NCBI GenBank assembly: GCA_019114495.1
Contig: DXFK01000162.1
Coordinates: forward strand, 1 to 34,839
From: Candidatus Blautia stercoravium
GTDB taxonomy: Bacteria > Bacillota > Clostridia > Lachnospirales > Lachnospiraceae
Length of the DNA stretch: 34,839 bases
Direction: 5' to 3'
Shown here: in pieces, positions 8,172 through 16,772 of the stretch
How positions within the stretch are numbered: the first letter of the stretch is position 1
How the letters are laid out: every line of letters starts with the position of its first letter
Program-made: the position numbers and the translations under genes
The notes under the pieces: model-generated
What the model saw: the letters and a program-made list of their open reading frames with translations, nothing else
What the model was told of the DNA's origin: nothing
Database searches by the model: none

Positions 8172-9698
8172 CTAATATTTTTTCATATTCCGAAGAGAAG
8201 CCGGGGATACGCCGTAGCACTGCTTGAATTTCCGGTAAAAATAACTGGTGTCCGGATATCCCACTTCTCTGGCAATATCGTTGATTTTCATATTGGTGTT
8301 GAGAATCAAGTCCTTGGCTATGCTGTTCTTGGTATTGCTCAAATACTGGGCAAAGGAACAGCCCGCCTCTTTCTGAAAAATCTGTCCCAGGTAGGAAGCA
8401 TTCATGTGATACTTGTAAGACAGGGTCTTTAAGTTCATATCTTCCTTGTAATTTTTCTGTACCTCTGCCATAATCTGCTTTACCACAGGGGTGTAATGAG
8501 AATCCTCTGTATGGAGATACTGAATGATTTCCGTCACCTCGGAGGTAAAAATGGCTTTCAATCCCAGAATATCGTCTGCCTGATAAATTTTTTCAATAAT
8601 GTCTGACAAATCCCTGAGGTTGCTGGACTGAATCAGCTTGTATTCCACCTTAATGTCCTGAAGTATCATAGCAATTTTCAAGGTCATCTGATACAGCACA
8701 TCCACGTTGACCTCGGACTTCAGGTTGTTGATAAACAAATCTTCAATATAGTTTAAAGCCCCTTCTTTGTCCTTTTTTAGTATGGTTTTGCGAAGAAGCA
8801 GTTCATCAATCACCACATCTGCGGACTGCCGCTGCTGAATATGACTCTCGTCAATACAGCTTCCATACCCTTCCAGCATGCGATATTTCTGCAGCTTGGA
8901 GGCCCGCTTATAGCAATCAGGCAGCTCTTTGTAATCTTCTGTGGCATCGCTTACAGTCAGAAAGCTCATAATACCCCGGCGGCTTTCCAAACGGTTCTGC
9001 AGACCGGCATAAAACTCCAGAATCTCTTTATTTTCTGTGGATTTCTCTGTATACAGCAGCAAAAAGAGCAAATCCGGCGCCAGATAAATGGACTTGACTT
9101 GTCTGGGCGATTTCTGTAGTTCCACCTGAATCTCATGGAAATCCTCTGCCCGCTCCAGCGTTTCCGTATCTATCTTCATCAAAGCGGCATATACCTTGGT
9201 ATCCTCTCCCATTTTCGGCAATAATTCATAGAATTTGGCCTCTTCCTCTGGAGAAAGATTTCCCTTTAAGAAGCGGTGCCATCCCATCTTATCATCCATG
9301 CTGTCCGCCTTTTTTCTGTCGATCTCGTCCAGCGTTTTGCCTGCATGCAGCAGAGCCTGGTTCAGCAGGTCTTCGTTTACAGGCTTTAATATGTACTCTT
9401 CCACATCCAGCTTCAGCGCTGCCCTGGCATATTCAAATTCATCATATCCGGATAAAATGATACATCTGGTTCTGGAACTGATTTTCCGGATTTCTTCCAG
9501 AAGCTGCAGCCCGTTCATAAAGGGCATCTCCACATCGGTCACGACAATATCCACAGGGTCTTTTTTGTACAACTCCAGAGCCTCTCTGCCGTTGTGGGCC
9601 ATAGCTGTCACTTCCATGGAAATGTCCTTCCAGTCAATAATATACAGAATTCCCTGCAGAATAAATTCTTCATCTTCCACTAACATGACTTTCTTCAT
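8172..9698 (-). CDS. Two-component response regulator, receiver plus AraC-type DNA-binding domain (YesN-like)
   Basis: The 508-residue protein starts with a receiver domain (about 1-120): acidic VEDEE near the start, phospho-acceptor Asp55 in IVVTDVEMP, and Lys105 in ILKPVNE. A long middle region of unassigned fold follows. The last 100 residues form a double helix-turn-helix AraC domain (NLKTLSYKYHMNASYLGQIF and DIAREVGYPDTSYFYRKFK, ending GVSPASLR). It should be phosphorylated by the kinase encoded upstream, whose stop it overlaps by 29 nt, which implies translational coupling. YesM/YesN pairs usually activate adjacent sugar-transport genes. The likely target is the transporter operon immediately downstream with its repeat cluster. 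Confidence 0.93.
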   Translation of the reverse strand: MKKVMLVEDEEFILQGILYIIDWKDISMEVTAMAHNGREALELYKKDPVDIVVTDVEMPFMNGLQLLEEIRKISSRTRCIILSGYDEFEYARAALKLDVEEYILKPVNEDLLNQALLHAGKTLDEIDRKKADSMDDKMGWHRFLKGNLSPEEEAKFYELLPKMGEDTKVYAALMKIDTETLERAEDFHEIQVELQKSPRQVKSIYLAPDLLFLLLYTEKSTENKEILEFYAGLQNRLESRRGIMSFLTVSDATEDYKELPDCYKRASKLQKYRMLEGYGSCIDESHIQQRQSADVVIDELLLRKTILKKDKEGALNYIEDLFINNLKSEVNVDVLYQMTLKIAMILQDIKVEYKLIQSSNLRDLSDIIEKIYQADDILGLKAIFTSEVTEIIQYLHTEDSHYTPVVKQIMAEVQKNYKEDMNLKTLSYKYHMNASYLGQIFQKEAGCSFAQYLSNTKNSIAKDLILNTNMKINDIAREVGYPDTSYFYRKFKQCYGVSPASLRNMKKY

Positions 9699-11397
9699 GC
9701 GCTTTTCCCTCTTCTATTTTTATGGTTGCTTTTACCAGAAGTCCCCGGGGCTGCGCCGCCTCTATGGAAATGCCGTATTCTTCCCCGTAGACTGCCTTAA
9801 TTCTTCTGTTTACATTGTTTAGTCCAATGGAAGCCTTTTCTTCCATATCTCTGCGATTTTCGCAAAGCTGCCGGTTTCGTTCCCGTATGTCTTCCTCTTT
9901 CATGCCGCAGCCGTTGTCCTGCACATACAGCACCAGCTTTTCCTCCTGCCGCTCTGCCCATATACGGACAAAGTTATCCTCTCTTCCCCGGTCAATGCCG
10001 TGGACAAAATAGTTTTCCAATACAGGCTGCAGAACAAATTTAATTACCGGAAGTGACAGAAGTTCCGGCTCACAGCAAACCTCTGACTGAAAAATTCCGC
10101 TGTAACGATACTCAAACAATTCCAGGTACTGCTTGCCGTAATCCAACTCCTGCCCCAAGGTAATAATATCCGTCTCCTTTAGCTGGCTTCTGAAAAGAGT
10201 GACCATGCTGTAGAGCATTTTCCCCACTTCCCGGTCTCCGTTGCAGATGGCTTTCATACGAATGGCTTCCAGTGTATTATAAAGAAAATGAGGATTTATC
10301 TGGCTCTGCAGCGCCTGCATCTGAGCATTTTTCTTCTCGATTTCCGCCAGATAACTTTTATTGATATAAAGGTTTAGTTTCTCGCACATATCGTTAAAAT
10401 GTCCCGCCACCATATCCAGTTCATCTCTGCGGTTTTGAATATCAATACGCACCTGCAAATCTCCTGTGGTCACCTGATTCATTGCATCCAAAATAGCGTC
10501 CACCCGTCCGGTAAACCGCCGTACATAATATCCGATAGACACAATGCCTGCTGCCATAACCAGCACCGCCACTCCCAGAATGGTGCAGAGGCTGGAAGCT
10601 GAAAGCATGGAAGCAGCCTTTTCATTGAGAAACGTGTACACCGTGTACTTCCCCTGTGTTTCCTTTTTCACGGAGTAAGAGCCCTTTTGTATCTGCATAC
10701 GCCAATCTTTTTCCCCGGTCTCTTCAAACACGCTTTTCTTTTCTTCAAACTGCACTCCCAGGCCTGTATATTGGCTGTCATTTCGGATTTTCTCAAATTC
10801 CTTCTCTCCATCAAAGGTAAAAATAATGCAGCCCTCTGACGCCATGGTATTGGGATTTCGGATTTCCTTTATGTAAACCAACTTTCCCTTTTCTCCGTAA
10901 TTCTCATTCTGGAAGGCCGTCACCTTCCTCCTTCCGTCTTTCCCCGGATGAAAAATTTTCTCCGGGTAGCACTGGGTCATGCGAAAATCATTATATCCTA
11001 TCAGTTCTACTTTTTCCAGTTCCTTATAAGCTTCAAAGGCTTCTGTAATAAAATTGTAAATGCCCTTATACGTCAGACTGCTGGAAGCTGAATACCGGTC
11101 TAAAGACCATTTCTGATACTCCTCAGGCTGCAGCTTGAAATAGGCCAGAAGGTCTTCCAGTTCTGAGGAAGAACGGTATAAATCCTGATAAAGATAATCT
11201 GCGGTTTCCTGTGTATCCTCTATATACTGAACAGCGCCTTCTGCAATACGTTCCATCTCTTCCTGATGACTTTCCAGCGTATGCCGTCTGGATATGTATA
11301 TAAAATAAATGGTAAGTATCGTTACAATAAACAGGGCAATGATGGTGTAAGTCCAGAACAGCTTGAAATACAGCTGCCGGTGCTTCTTTTTCTCCAT
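9670..11397 (-). CDS. Sensor histidine kinase, YesM-like
   Basis: The 575-residue membrane kinase has helix 1 at about residues 9-35, an extracellular sensor region to about 265 and helix 2 at about 268-291. A HAMP linker (about 292-350), the His_kinase domain with phospho-acceptor His370 in SQINPHFLYNTLEAI, and a C-terminal ATPase domain with the N box VLENYFVHGI and G box DNGCGM follow. The large external region suggests direct sensing of extracellular sugar, or of binding protein with sugar. The ATG at 11397 follows AAAGGAG by 8 nt and is preferred over a TTG six codons earlier. It follows the YesL gene and overlaps the response regulator. Confidence 0.92.
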   Translation of the reverse strand: MEKKKHRQLYFKLFWTYTIIALFIVTILTIYFIYISRRHTLESHQEEMERIAEGAVQYIEDTQETADYLYQDLYRSSSELEDLLAYFKLQPEEYQKWSLDRYSASSSLTYKGIYNFITEAFEAYKELEKVELIGYNDFRMTQCYPEKIFHPGKDGRRKVTAFQNENYGEKGKLVYIKEIRNPNTMASEGCIIFTFDGEKEFEKIRNDSQYTGLGVQFEEKKSVFEETGEKDWRMQIQKGSYSVKKETQGKYTVYTFLNEKAASMLSASSLCTILGVAVLVMAAGIVSIGYYVRRFTGRVDAILDAMNQVTTGDLQVRIDIQNRRDELDMVAGHFNDMCEKLNLYINKSYLAEIEKKNAQMQALQSQINPHFLYNTLEAIRMKAICNGDREVGKMLYSMVTLFRSQLKETDIITLGQELDYGKQYLELFEYRYSGIFQSEVCCEPELLSLPVIKFVLQPVLENYFVHGIDRGREDNFVRIWAERQEEKLVLYVQDNGCGMKEEDIRERNRQLCENRRDMEEKASIGLNNVNRRIKAVYGEEYGISIEAAQPRGLLVKATIKIEEGKAHEESHVSGR

Positions 11398-11429
11398 ACC
11401 TTGTTCTCCTTTCAAAACCTCTTAACGGC

Positions 11430-11459
11430 AAAAAGAGAGCGCAACTTAATGGCTCTCTT
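11430..11459 (-). terminator. Attenuating terminator overlapping the 3' end of the YesL gene
   Basis: Read leftward, AAGAGAGC (11452-11459) pairs with GCTCTCTT (11433-11440) around an 11-nt loop, with five T residues at 11430-11434, partly in the stem. The YesL stop codon lies in the loop. It would reduce transcription from the GH38 promoter into the kinase and regulator genes. Confidence 0.6.
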
Positions 11460-12117
11460 CTATGGCTCTCAGCACACCCTGATTCATAAATACCACGGCA
11501 AATCCGTAAATACTTGCCATAAATAAAACAACGGTTCCTGCCTTGATTTCCAGCAGCATCAGAATCACTGCCAGCATTGCTGTATTTCCCAAGGTAATGA
11601 CCGGTCTGGTAATACATAAAGTCAGGGCTCCCCGGAACAAATCTTTTATTTTCATCTCATACCGGGACGCCAGAAGGTAAAGACTCGGCGTCATGATAAT
11701 CACTGCTGCAAACAAAAGGACAAACAAAATAGTCAGCGGCAGAATGGAAATTTCTATAGAGAAAAATTCTACATTTGTCCAGAAAATCCACAGCAGCAGC
11801 ATTTGTATGGCTGCCGCTCCCGCCTTTCTTCCCCAGCAGTCCAGATATCCGGTCTTATAATCCTTCCAGGCCCCGCAGTCCAGCCCTCGCAGCATTCGGT
11901 TCATGGAAAAGAACACTGCGCTCAGCGCAGGACCTGCCGGAACCATACAGAGGAGAAACAGCGGAAGACAGGTGCGTACCTGGCTGATTCCCACAAACAG
12001 GAAAAACAGCAGTACCGAAAGATTGCTTCCCAAAAAGAGCAGATTAATTTTCAAAAAATATAAAATTTTATCGCATACGTTTAATATTTTTTCTATATTA
12101 AAAATCTCACCGAACAC
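11446..12117 (-). CDS. YesL/DUF624-family membrane protein
   Basis: The 223-residue protein has about five hydrophobic helices (FLKINLLFLGSNLSVLLFFLFVGI and VITLGNTAMLAVILMLLEIK are clear) and the family-typical PAGPALSAVFFSMNRMLRGLD. DUF624 proteins are commonly encoded with YesM/YesN pairs and Lpl-type importers. Their molecular role is not established, and a part in sensing or in assembling the transporter is only an inference. The start is GTG (12115-12117), with AGGAGG about 7 nt before it. It lies 33 nt after GH38 and upstream of the kinase. Confidence 0.85.
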   Translation of the reverse strand: MFGEIFNIEKILNVCDKILYFLKINLLFLGSNLSVLLFFLFVGISQVRTCLPLFLLCMVPAGPALSAVFFSMNRMLRGLDCGAWKDYKTGYLDCWGRKAGAAAIQMLLLWIFWTNVEFFSIEISILPLTILFVLLFAAVIIMTPSLYLLASRYEMKIKDLFRGALTLCITRPVITLGNTAMLAVILMLLEIKAGTVVLFMASIYGFAVVFMNQGVLRAIEESH

Positions 12118-12150
12118 GTTGTTTCCTCCTGTTTCTCTCTCTTTTGCTTT

Positions 12151-15100
12151 TTATATTTCAAATAATACGGTTTTGATTTCAAAAGGATGCAGTTCCATAG
12201 CAACCGCTTTATCTGTAAATTCACTTACCGCACGTTCTCTTAAATCACACTCTGCCCATGCTTTATATGCAAATCCCGGTTTTACTTCTACCTTCTGCTT
12301 TGCACCTGCAAAGTCATGGAAACGGACTACCAGATATTTTCCGTCTTCGGATTTCTTCACTGCGTCGATTTCCACCTGTGCATTGTCTACGGTAAAGAAG
12401 CTGCCGCAGGTTTTATTATCCACACCTTTGTATACATCCATTGGATTGTTCAGCGCATACGCCTCTTCCACAACATGGCCTTCCACAAAATCTCCCTTAT
12501 GTGGAAGCAGTGCATAAGTAAACTCATGTCTTCCCAAATCCTGCAAATGGTCTGGCTGCAGACCGGAACGAAGAAGGGAAATACGCATGACATTGTCCTT
12601 AATGTCATAGCCGTATTTGCAGTCGTTCATCAGAGCCACGCCGTAATTTCTTTCTGACATATCCGCAAATCTGTGTCCTACAGACTCAAATCTTGCCTGG
12701 TCCCAGCTGGTGTTCCAGTGGTTCGGACGGCGCACATTTCCGTACTGAATATCGTAAGTAGCAAACGTGCTTCTGATGTCCACGGTAAAGGCTGCTTTCA
12801 AAAGCTGCTGTCTTTCATGGAAGTCTACGTTGGTCTTAAAGTCAATGCGTCTGTCCCTGCTGTAGAGAATCATATCCTGGGAAATCACGGTATTCATGTA
12901 ATTCCAGTTCATGTGAAGCACCAGACGAAGGGGACCGCACTGTGTCACTTCAAAGCTGGTTAAGTCTGTTACCTCACGCATTTTCTGCTGATAGAAAATA
13001 TCAATATCCCATGCGTCATTGTCCAGAGGCTTGTCCTCAAACATCTGCAGCACGTTCCCTCTCTCTCCCGGCGCCAGCACTTCTCTTTCCTCTGTCTTGT
13101 CATAGAGACGTGTCATCTGGCCGTAATCGTTGAGGCTGATAGAATAGAACGGTGTTTCGATGTTCTTTCCTTCTACAGAGAACGCGCTGTTTTCTGCCTG
13201 GTGTCCTGCTTTTCGGCTCTGTACCACAGCATGTCCCATGGCCGGTACTTTTACCTGGACGTAGGTTACATCCTCTGCTTTCTGAGAAGGAAGCTCTCTG
13301 CCCTCCGTATCAGTGAAGACTGCGTTTTCTTCACAGGGAACGGCTACCAGTTCTTCCAAATCCCAGCCGGAAGCGTTGTATACGGTGTAGCTGTCTTCTT
13401 TTGCTTCGATAACACTGTCTTTGAAGTCTTTGGTAACTTCCAGAGCCAGATTCTGCACCTTTTCGTAATCTCTTCTGCTGTCTTCATATACTTCATGAAT
13501 AGACGAGCCCGGAATAATATCGTGGAACTGGTTGGTGAGAATCATCTTCCAGCCGTGAGTAAGTTTTTCCTGTTCTGCTTCTTCCAGGTTGTTATCCAGA
13601 ACCGCTTTCATAGCAGTCAGCCACTCGGCTTTTCTGTACAGAAGCTCCATTTTACGGTTCATGCGTTTGTTGTAACCCTGGCTGGTGTAAGTACCTCTGT
13701 GGTATTCCAGATACAACTCACCGTCCCAGGTATGTACATACTGGTCTGTGTCTTTTACGTTTTTCTTCAGTTTTCTGAAATATTCTCCTGCTGTGGATGT
13801 TTTTAAGTTTGGCAGCCCCGGAATCTTGTCGATTCTTCTTCTGGATTCCAGAAGGTCACGGTTGACACCGCCGCCCCCATCTCCGTATCCAAAGGATATC
13901 AACAGGTCTTTGTTCATTTCTTTTTCGCTGTATGCGTCCCATACCCCTTTAACGGTCTTGGCGGTCAGCAGACCATTGTAGGTATAGAACCAGGAGCCCG
14001 GTTTATTCCACGGTTCCGGTGTGGTGATGAAGTGGGTCAGCACTTCGCTGCCGTCCATGCCTTTCCAGCGGAATGTATCGTGAGGCATACGGTTAAACTG
14101 GTTCCAGCTGATTTTCGTTGTCATGAACATATCAATGCCGGATTTTTTCAGAATCTGAGGCAGCGCCCAGGAGTATCCGAATACGTCAGGCAGCCAAAGA
14201 TATTCCACGTCTTTTCCGAATTCGTCTTTGATAAACTTGCTTCCAATGAGAATCTGACGGGTCAGGGATTCACCGCTTGTCAGGTTGCAGTCTGCCTCTA
14301 CCCACATGCCGCCGTCTGCTTCCCAGCGTCCTTCTGCCACACGTTTTTTGATTTCCGCGTAGATTTCCGGGAAGTCTTCTTTGATATATTCGTATAACTG
14401 CGGCTGGGTCTGCAGGAAAATATATTCCGGGAACATTTCCATCATACGAAGCACAGTAGAGAAGGAACGTGACGCCTTTTCGTGGGTATGTTTCAGTCTC
14501 CAAAGCCATGCCATGTCAATATGGGTGTGTCCCACACAGTGTACGTTGATGGGGGAATGTTTATCCATTTTGTCAATTTTTTCATTGAGTACATCATCGG
14601 CCTGATGTAAGGTTTCATAGAAGGTGTCGCTGCCGGGATAAGACCAGTCAATGCAGTGGCAGGCTTCGTCCAAAGCAATTCTCAAATCATACTTTACGGG
14701 ATTTCCGTCTTCCAGATTCTTGATGGTATCCAGAATCAGCGTACCCATGTAATAAAAATCATCTGCTTTTTCATCCAGACAAGCCAAATCTGCCTGTGCA
14801 ATCTTGTGTTCCTGCACTCTCGGCACACCGCCGCCTTCCAGACCGGACCAGAGACGGAAAGTCAGGCTGAATGTGGTTCCGTAAAGTTCTTCTGGGAAAA
14901 ACACTTCCTTGTGGTTTACATCCACGCCCTGATACGGCTTTTCGTTAATATAGCACATAGCCTCAAAGCCGGAATTGTTGCCCCCACCTGTATTTCCGAA
15001 GTCAAAAACACCAACAACTCTCTGTCCTTTCCACTCTTCCGGAATGTGGACTTCCTTGTGCATCCAGAGATAGCGGTCACGTCCGGACCAGCAGTCTCCG

Positions 15101-15270
15101 GTCTGAATGGTTTTCCAGTTTTCAAAAGTTGTAGGCAAAACAGGATTTACAACGCCCTGCTCGTCCTCGCACACGGCAAAAGTTTCCATTGGAACAGTAT
15201 TGCGGTATCTGTAATTTTTTGCCTCTGTCACTCGTCTTTCTAATTTTCTATCTGTTAAAAACATCTGCAT
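12151..15270 (-). CDS. GH38 alpha-mannosidase
   Basis: The 1039-residue enzyme has an N-terminal beta-rich region (to about 235), the GH38 catalytic domain, a helical bundle and long C-terminal beta domains. Zinc-binding residues are visible in VGHTHIDMAW (His248, His250, Asp252), and the nucleophile is Asp362 in LWLPDVFGYSW. GGMWVEADCNL (320-330) is another family block. It is a metal-dependent retaining exo-alpha-mannosidase for alpha-1,2/1,3/1,6-linked mannose; the linkage cannot be read from sequence. It lacks a signal peptide and is cytoplasmic. The ATG at 15270 has AGGAGG 7 nt upstream. It has its own promoter and heads a unit that includes YesL and the two-component system. Confidence 0.95.
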   Translation of the reverse strand: MQMFLTDRKLERRVTEAKNYRYRNTVPMETFAVCEDEQGVVNPVLPTTFENWKTIQTGDCWSGRDRYLWMHKEVHIPEEWKGQRVVGVFDFGNTGGGNNSGFEAMCYINEKPYQGVDVNHKEVFFPEELYGTTFSLTFRLWSGLEGGGVPRVQEHKIAQADLACLDEKADDFYYMGTLILDTIKNLEDGNPVKYDLRIALDEACHCIDWSYPGSDTFYETLHQADDVLNEKIDKMDKHSPINVHCVGHTHIDMAWLWRLKHTHEKASRSFSTVLRMMEMFPEYIFLQTQPQLYEYIKEDFPEIYAEIKKRVAEGRWEADGGMWVEADCNLTSGESLTRQILIGSKFIKDEFGKDVEYLWLPDVFGYSWALPQILKKSGIDMFMTTKISWNQFNRMPHDTFRWKGMDGSEVLTHFITTPEPWNKPGSWFYTYNGLLTAKTVKGVWDAYSEKEMNKDLLISFGYGDGGGGVNRDLLESRRRIDKIPGLPNLKTSTAGEYFRKLKKNVKDTDQYVHTWDGELYLEYHRGTYTSQGYNKRMNRKMELLYRKAEWLTAMKAVLDNNLEEAEQEKLTHGWKMILTNQFHDIIPGSSIHEVYEDSRRDYEKVQNLALEVTKDFKDSVIEAKEDSYTVYNASGWDLEELVAVPCEENAVFTDTEGRELPSQKAEDVTYVQVKVPAMGHAVVQSRKAGHQAENSAFSVEGKNIETPFYSISLNDYGQMTRLYDKTEEREVLAPGERGNVLQMFEDKPLDNDAWDIDIFYQQKMREVTDLTSFEVTQCGPLRLVLHMNWNYMNTVISQDMILYSRDRRIDFKTNVDFHERQQLLKAAFTVDIRSTFATYDIQYGNVRRPNHWNTSWDQARFESVGHRFADMSERNYGVALMNDCKYGYDIKDNVMRISLLRSGLQPDHLQDLGRHEFTYALLPHKGDFVEGHVVEEAYALNNPMDVYKGVDNKTCGSFFTVDNAQVEIDAVKKSEDGKYLVVRFHDFAGAKQKVEVKPGFAYKAWAECDLRERAVSEFTDKAVAMELHPFEIKTVLFEI

Positions 15271-15320
15271 GATAGAACCTCCTGCTTTTCTGTTTTTCTT
15301 ATTTCTGATTTTCTGGTTCT

Positions 15321-15349
15321 ATTGTACTCAATCTTTTTCAGATTCACAA
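15321..15349 (-). promoter_or_regulatory. Promoter of GH38
   Basis: Read leftward, TTGTGA (15344-15349) and TACAAT (15321-15326) are separated by exactly 17 nt, a good housekeeping-sigma match, about 50 nt before the GH38 start. A GTACAAAT word at 15372-15379, one base from the GGACAAAT repeat of the transporter promoter, lies about 22 nt upstream of the -35. Confidence 0.7.
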
Positions 15350-15380
15350 TTTTCTATTTTCTATGTTTAGTGTACAAATT

Positions 15381-16661
15381 CTATTTCTCCAGTGTATAGC
15401 CCAGATAATCCAGAAACAGTTCCGCATACATGGCATTGGCCCAGGAGAACCATTCCCTGGTGTATCTGGTATCGTCCTCACAGCAGAAGCCCTCGTGCAT
15501 AACGCCTTTTCCCCCTGTAGTAGACGCCATGCTTTCCAGAATTCTTCTCTTTTCTTCTCTGTCCCCTTCGGTCAATCCCTGAACGGCCATAGCAATGTGC
15601 CAGATGTAGTTTGAGGGGGTGTGGGGACTTCCGATACCTGCTGCCTTTGTGCCTTTAAAGTAAAAAGGATTGGCTTCGCTTAACAGCAGTTTTCTGGTGT
15701 TAGCTTCGATTTCCTTATCCGACGGATAGCCCAGATAATTCATAGCCAGAAGGCTTGGCACATTGGCATCGTCCATTAAATTGTACATGCCGAAGCCGTC
15801 TGTCTCATAAGCGTAAACCATGCCAAACTCTTCGGTAAAGGTCTTTCCGATGGTTTCAATAGCAGCATGTACTTCCTCTTTCAAAGCTTTTGCCGCCTCT
15901 GCAATTTTCTGATTTTTATAAATTTCCTGCTCTATTTCTTCCAGATATCCCAGCACGATCACGGCAAACATATTGGAAGGAATCAGATAGCCATAGGTGC
16001 AGGCGTCATCACTGGGACGGAAACCTGACCAGATAAGGCCTGTGCCGGATTTTACCAGCGCCCCTTTTCCGTCTCTGGAAAGGGTATCCCTGTAATAGCC
16101 GTTGTTGCGTTGAAAGCGGTAGGCGGATTTTTCCTCGTGGTACTGCTCGGTTCTGAAAACGCTTAAAATCTTCTGTACTCCGCTCTGGAAATCCTCGTTA
16201 AACTGATTGGTGCAGCCTGTATTTTTCCATAAAAGGTAAGCCAACTGAATGGGATAGCACAGGGAATCCACTTCAAATTTCCGTTCCCATACCCAGGGAT
16301 TCTGGTTGGGGTCATCTTTTTCCCAGCAGTCTCCGCTTGGAGCGTCATTAAAGGCATTGGCGTATTCGTCAATACAGATGTAGAAAAACTGTCTCCTTAC
16401 CAGACCTGCAATCAGTTCCTGCACCTCTTCATTTTCCTTTGCCAGAAAGATGTAAGGTCTTAGCTGGGCAGCGGAATCTCGCAGCCACATGGCTGGAATG
16501 TCACCGGTGATGACATGGGTAGTGTTGTTTTCCATACGTTTTACTGTGGTGTCCAGGGTGTTGGTGTAGCAGGTGGTAAAAAGCTCCATAAGATGAGGGA
16601 ATTCTGCTGCCTGGTTTTTTAATGTGCTTAAAAAATTGTCCATGGTTTCCTGTATGCTCAT
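15381..16661 (-). CDS. GH125 exo-alpha-1,6-mannosidase
   Basis: The 426-residue (alpha/alpha)6-barrel enzyme carries clear GH125 blocks: TGDIPAMWLRDSAAQLRPY (52-70), EYANAFND (99-106), WERKFEVDSLCYP (125-137) and GFRPSDDACTY (213-223). The last holds the presumed catalytic acid, Asp218 or Asp219. The base is probably Glu403 in REWFSWANAMY near the C-terminus. Family members remove non-reducing-end alpha-1,6-mannose with inversion. It has no signal peptide and is intracellular. GGAGG lies about 7 nt before the ATG at 16661. It sits between the GH38 unit and the kinase-GH4 operon, with its own candidate promoter. Confidence 0.95.
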   Translation of the reverse strand: MSIQETMDNFLSTLKNQAAEFPHLMELFTTCYTNTLDTTVKRMENNTTHVITGDIPAMWLRDSAAQLRPYIFLAKENEEVQELIAGLVRRQFFYICIDEYANAFNDAPSGDCWEKDDPNQNPWVWERKFEVDSLCYPIQLAYLLWKNTGCTNQFNEDFQSGVQKILSVFRTEQYHEEKSAYRFQRNNGYYRDTLSRDGKGALVKSGTGLIWSGFRPSDDACTYGYLIPSNMFAVIVLGYLEEIEQEIYKNQKIAEAAKALKEEVHAAIETIGKTFTEEFGMVYAYETDGFGMYNLMDDANVPSLLAMNYLGYPSDKEIEANTRKLLLSEANPFYFKGTKAAGIGSPHTPSNYIWHIAMAVQGLTEGDREEKRRILESMASTTGGKGVMHEGFCCEDDTRYTREWFSWANAMYAELFLDYLGYTLEK

Positions 16662-16710
16662 GATTGTTCCTCCGTGTAAATGTTATTGGAAAGTAAATTT
16701 TCTTTGGAAT

Positions 16711-16719
16711 ATTCTAGCA
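16711..16719 (-). promoter_or_regulatory. Candidate extended -10 promoter for GH125
   Basis: Read leftward, TGCTAGAAT is an extended -10 element located about 50 nt before the GH125 start. No good -35 is present 16-18 nt upstream, where the sequence is a T-run, so the call is tentative. Confidence 0.4.
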
Positions 16720-16730
16720 AATTTTTTTTT

Positions 16731-16769
16731 AAAAAAACAGAGGAATTTACATCTCTTTTGTAAAATCTG
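16731..16769 (-). terminator. Weak terminator after the unknown 529-residue protein gene
   Basis: Read leftward, CAGA (16766-16769) and TTTACA (16759-16764) pair with TGTAAA (16746-16751) and TCTG (16738-16741) across an asymmetric internal loop. Seven T residues follow (16731-16737). The stem is AT-rich and interrupted, so termination would be partial. The TTTACA/TGTAAA pair could instead be an operator for the GH125 promoter. Confidence 0.4.
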
Positions 16770-16772
16770 CTT

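Noticed and set aside
16154-16167. TGAAAACGCTTAAA, close to a CcpA catabolite-repression site
   Set aside because: It lies well inside the GH125 coding region and misses the final CA of the consensus. Similar words arise by chance, and no good match was seen near any promoter.
12151-16661. GH38 and GH125 as secreted enzymes
   Set aside because: Neither has a signal peptide or lipobox, and both start directly after good ribosome-binding sites.
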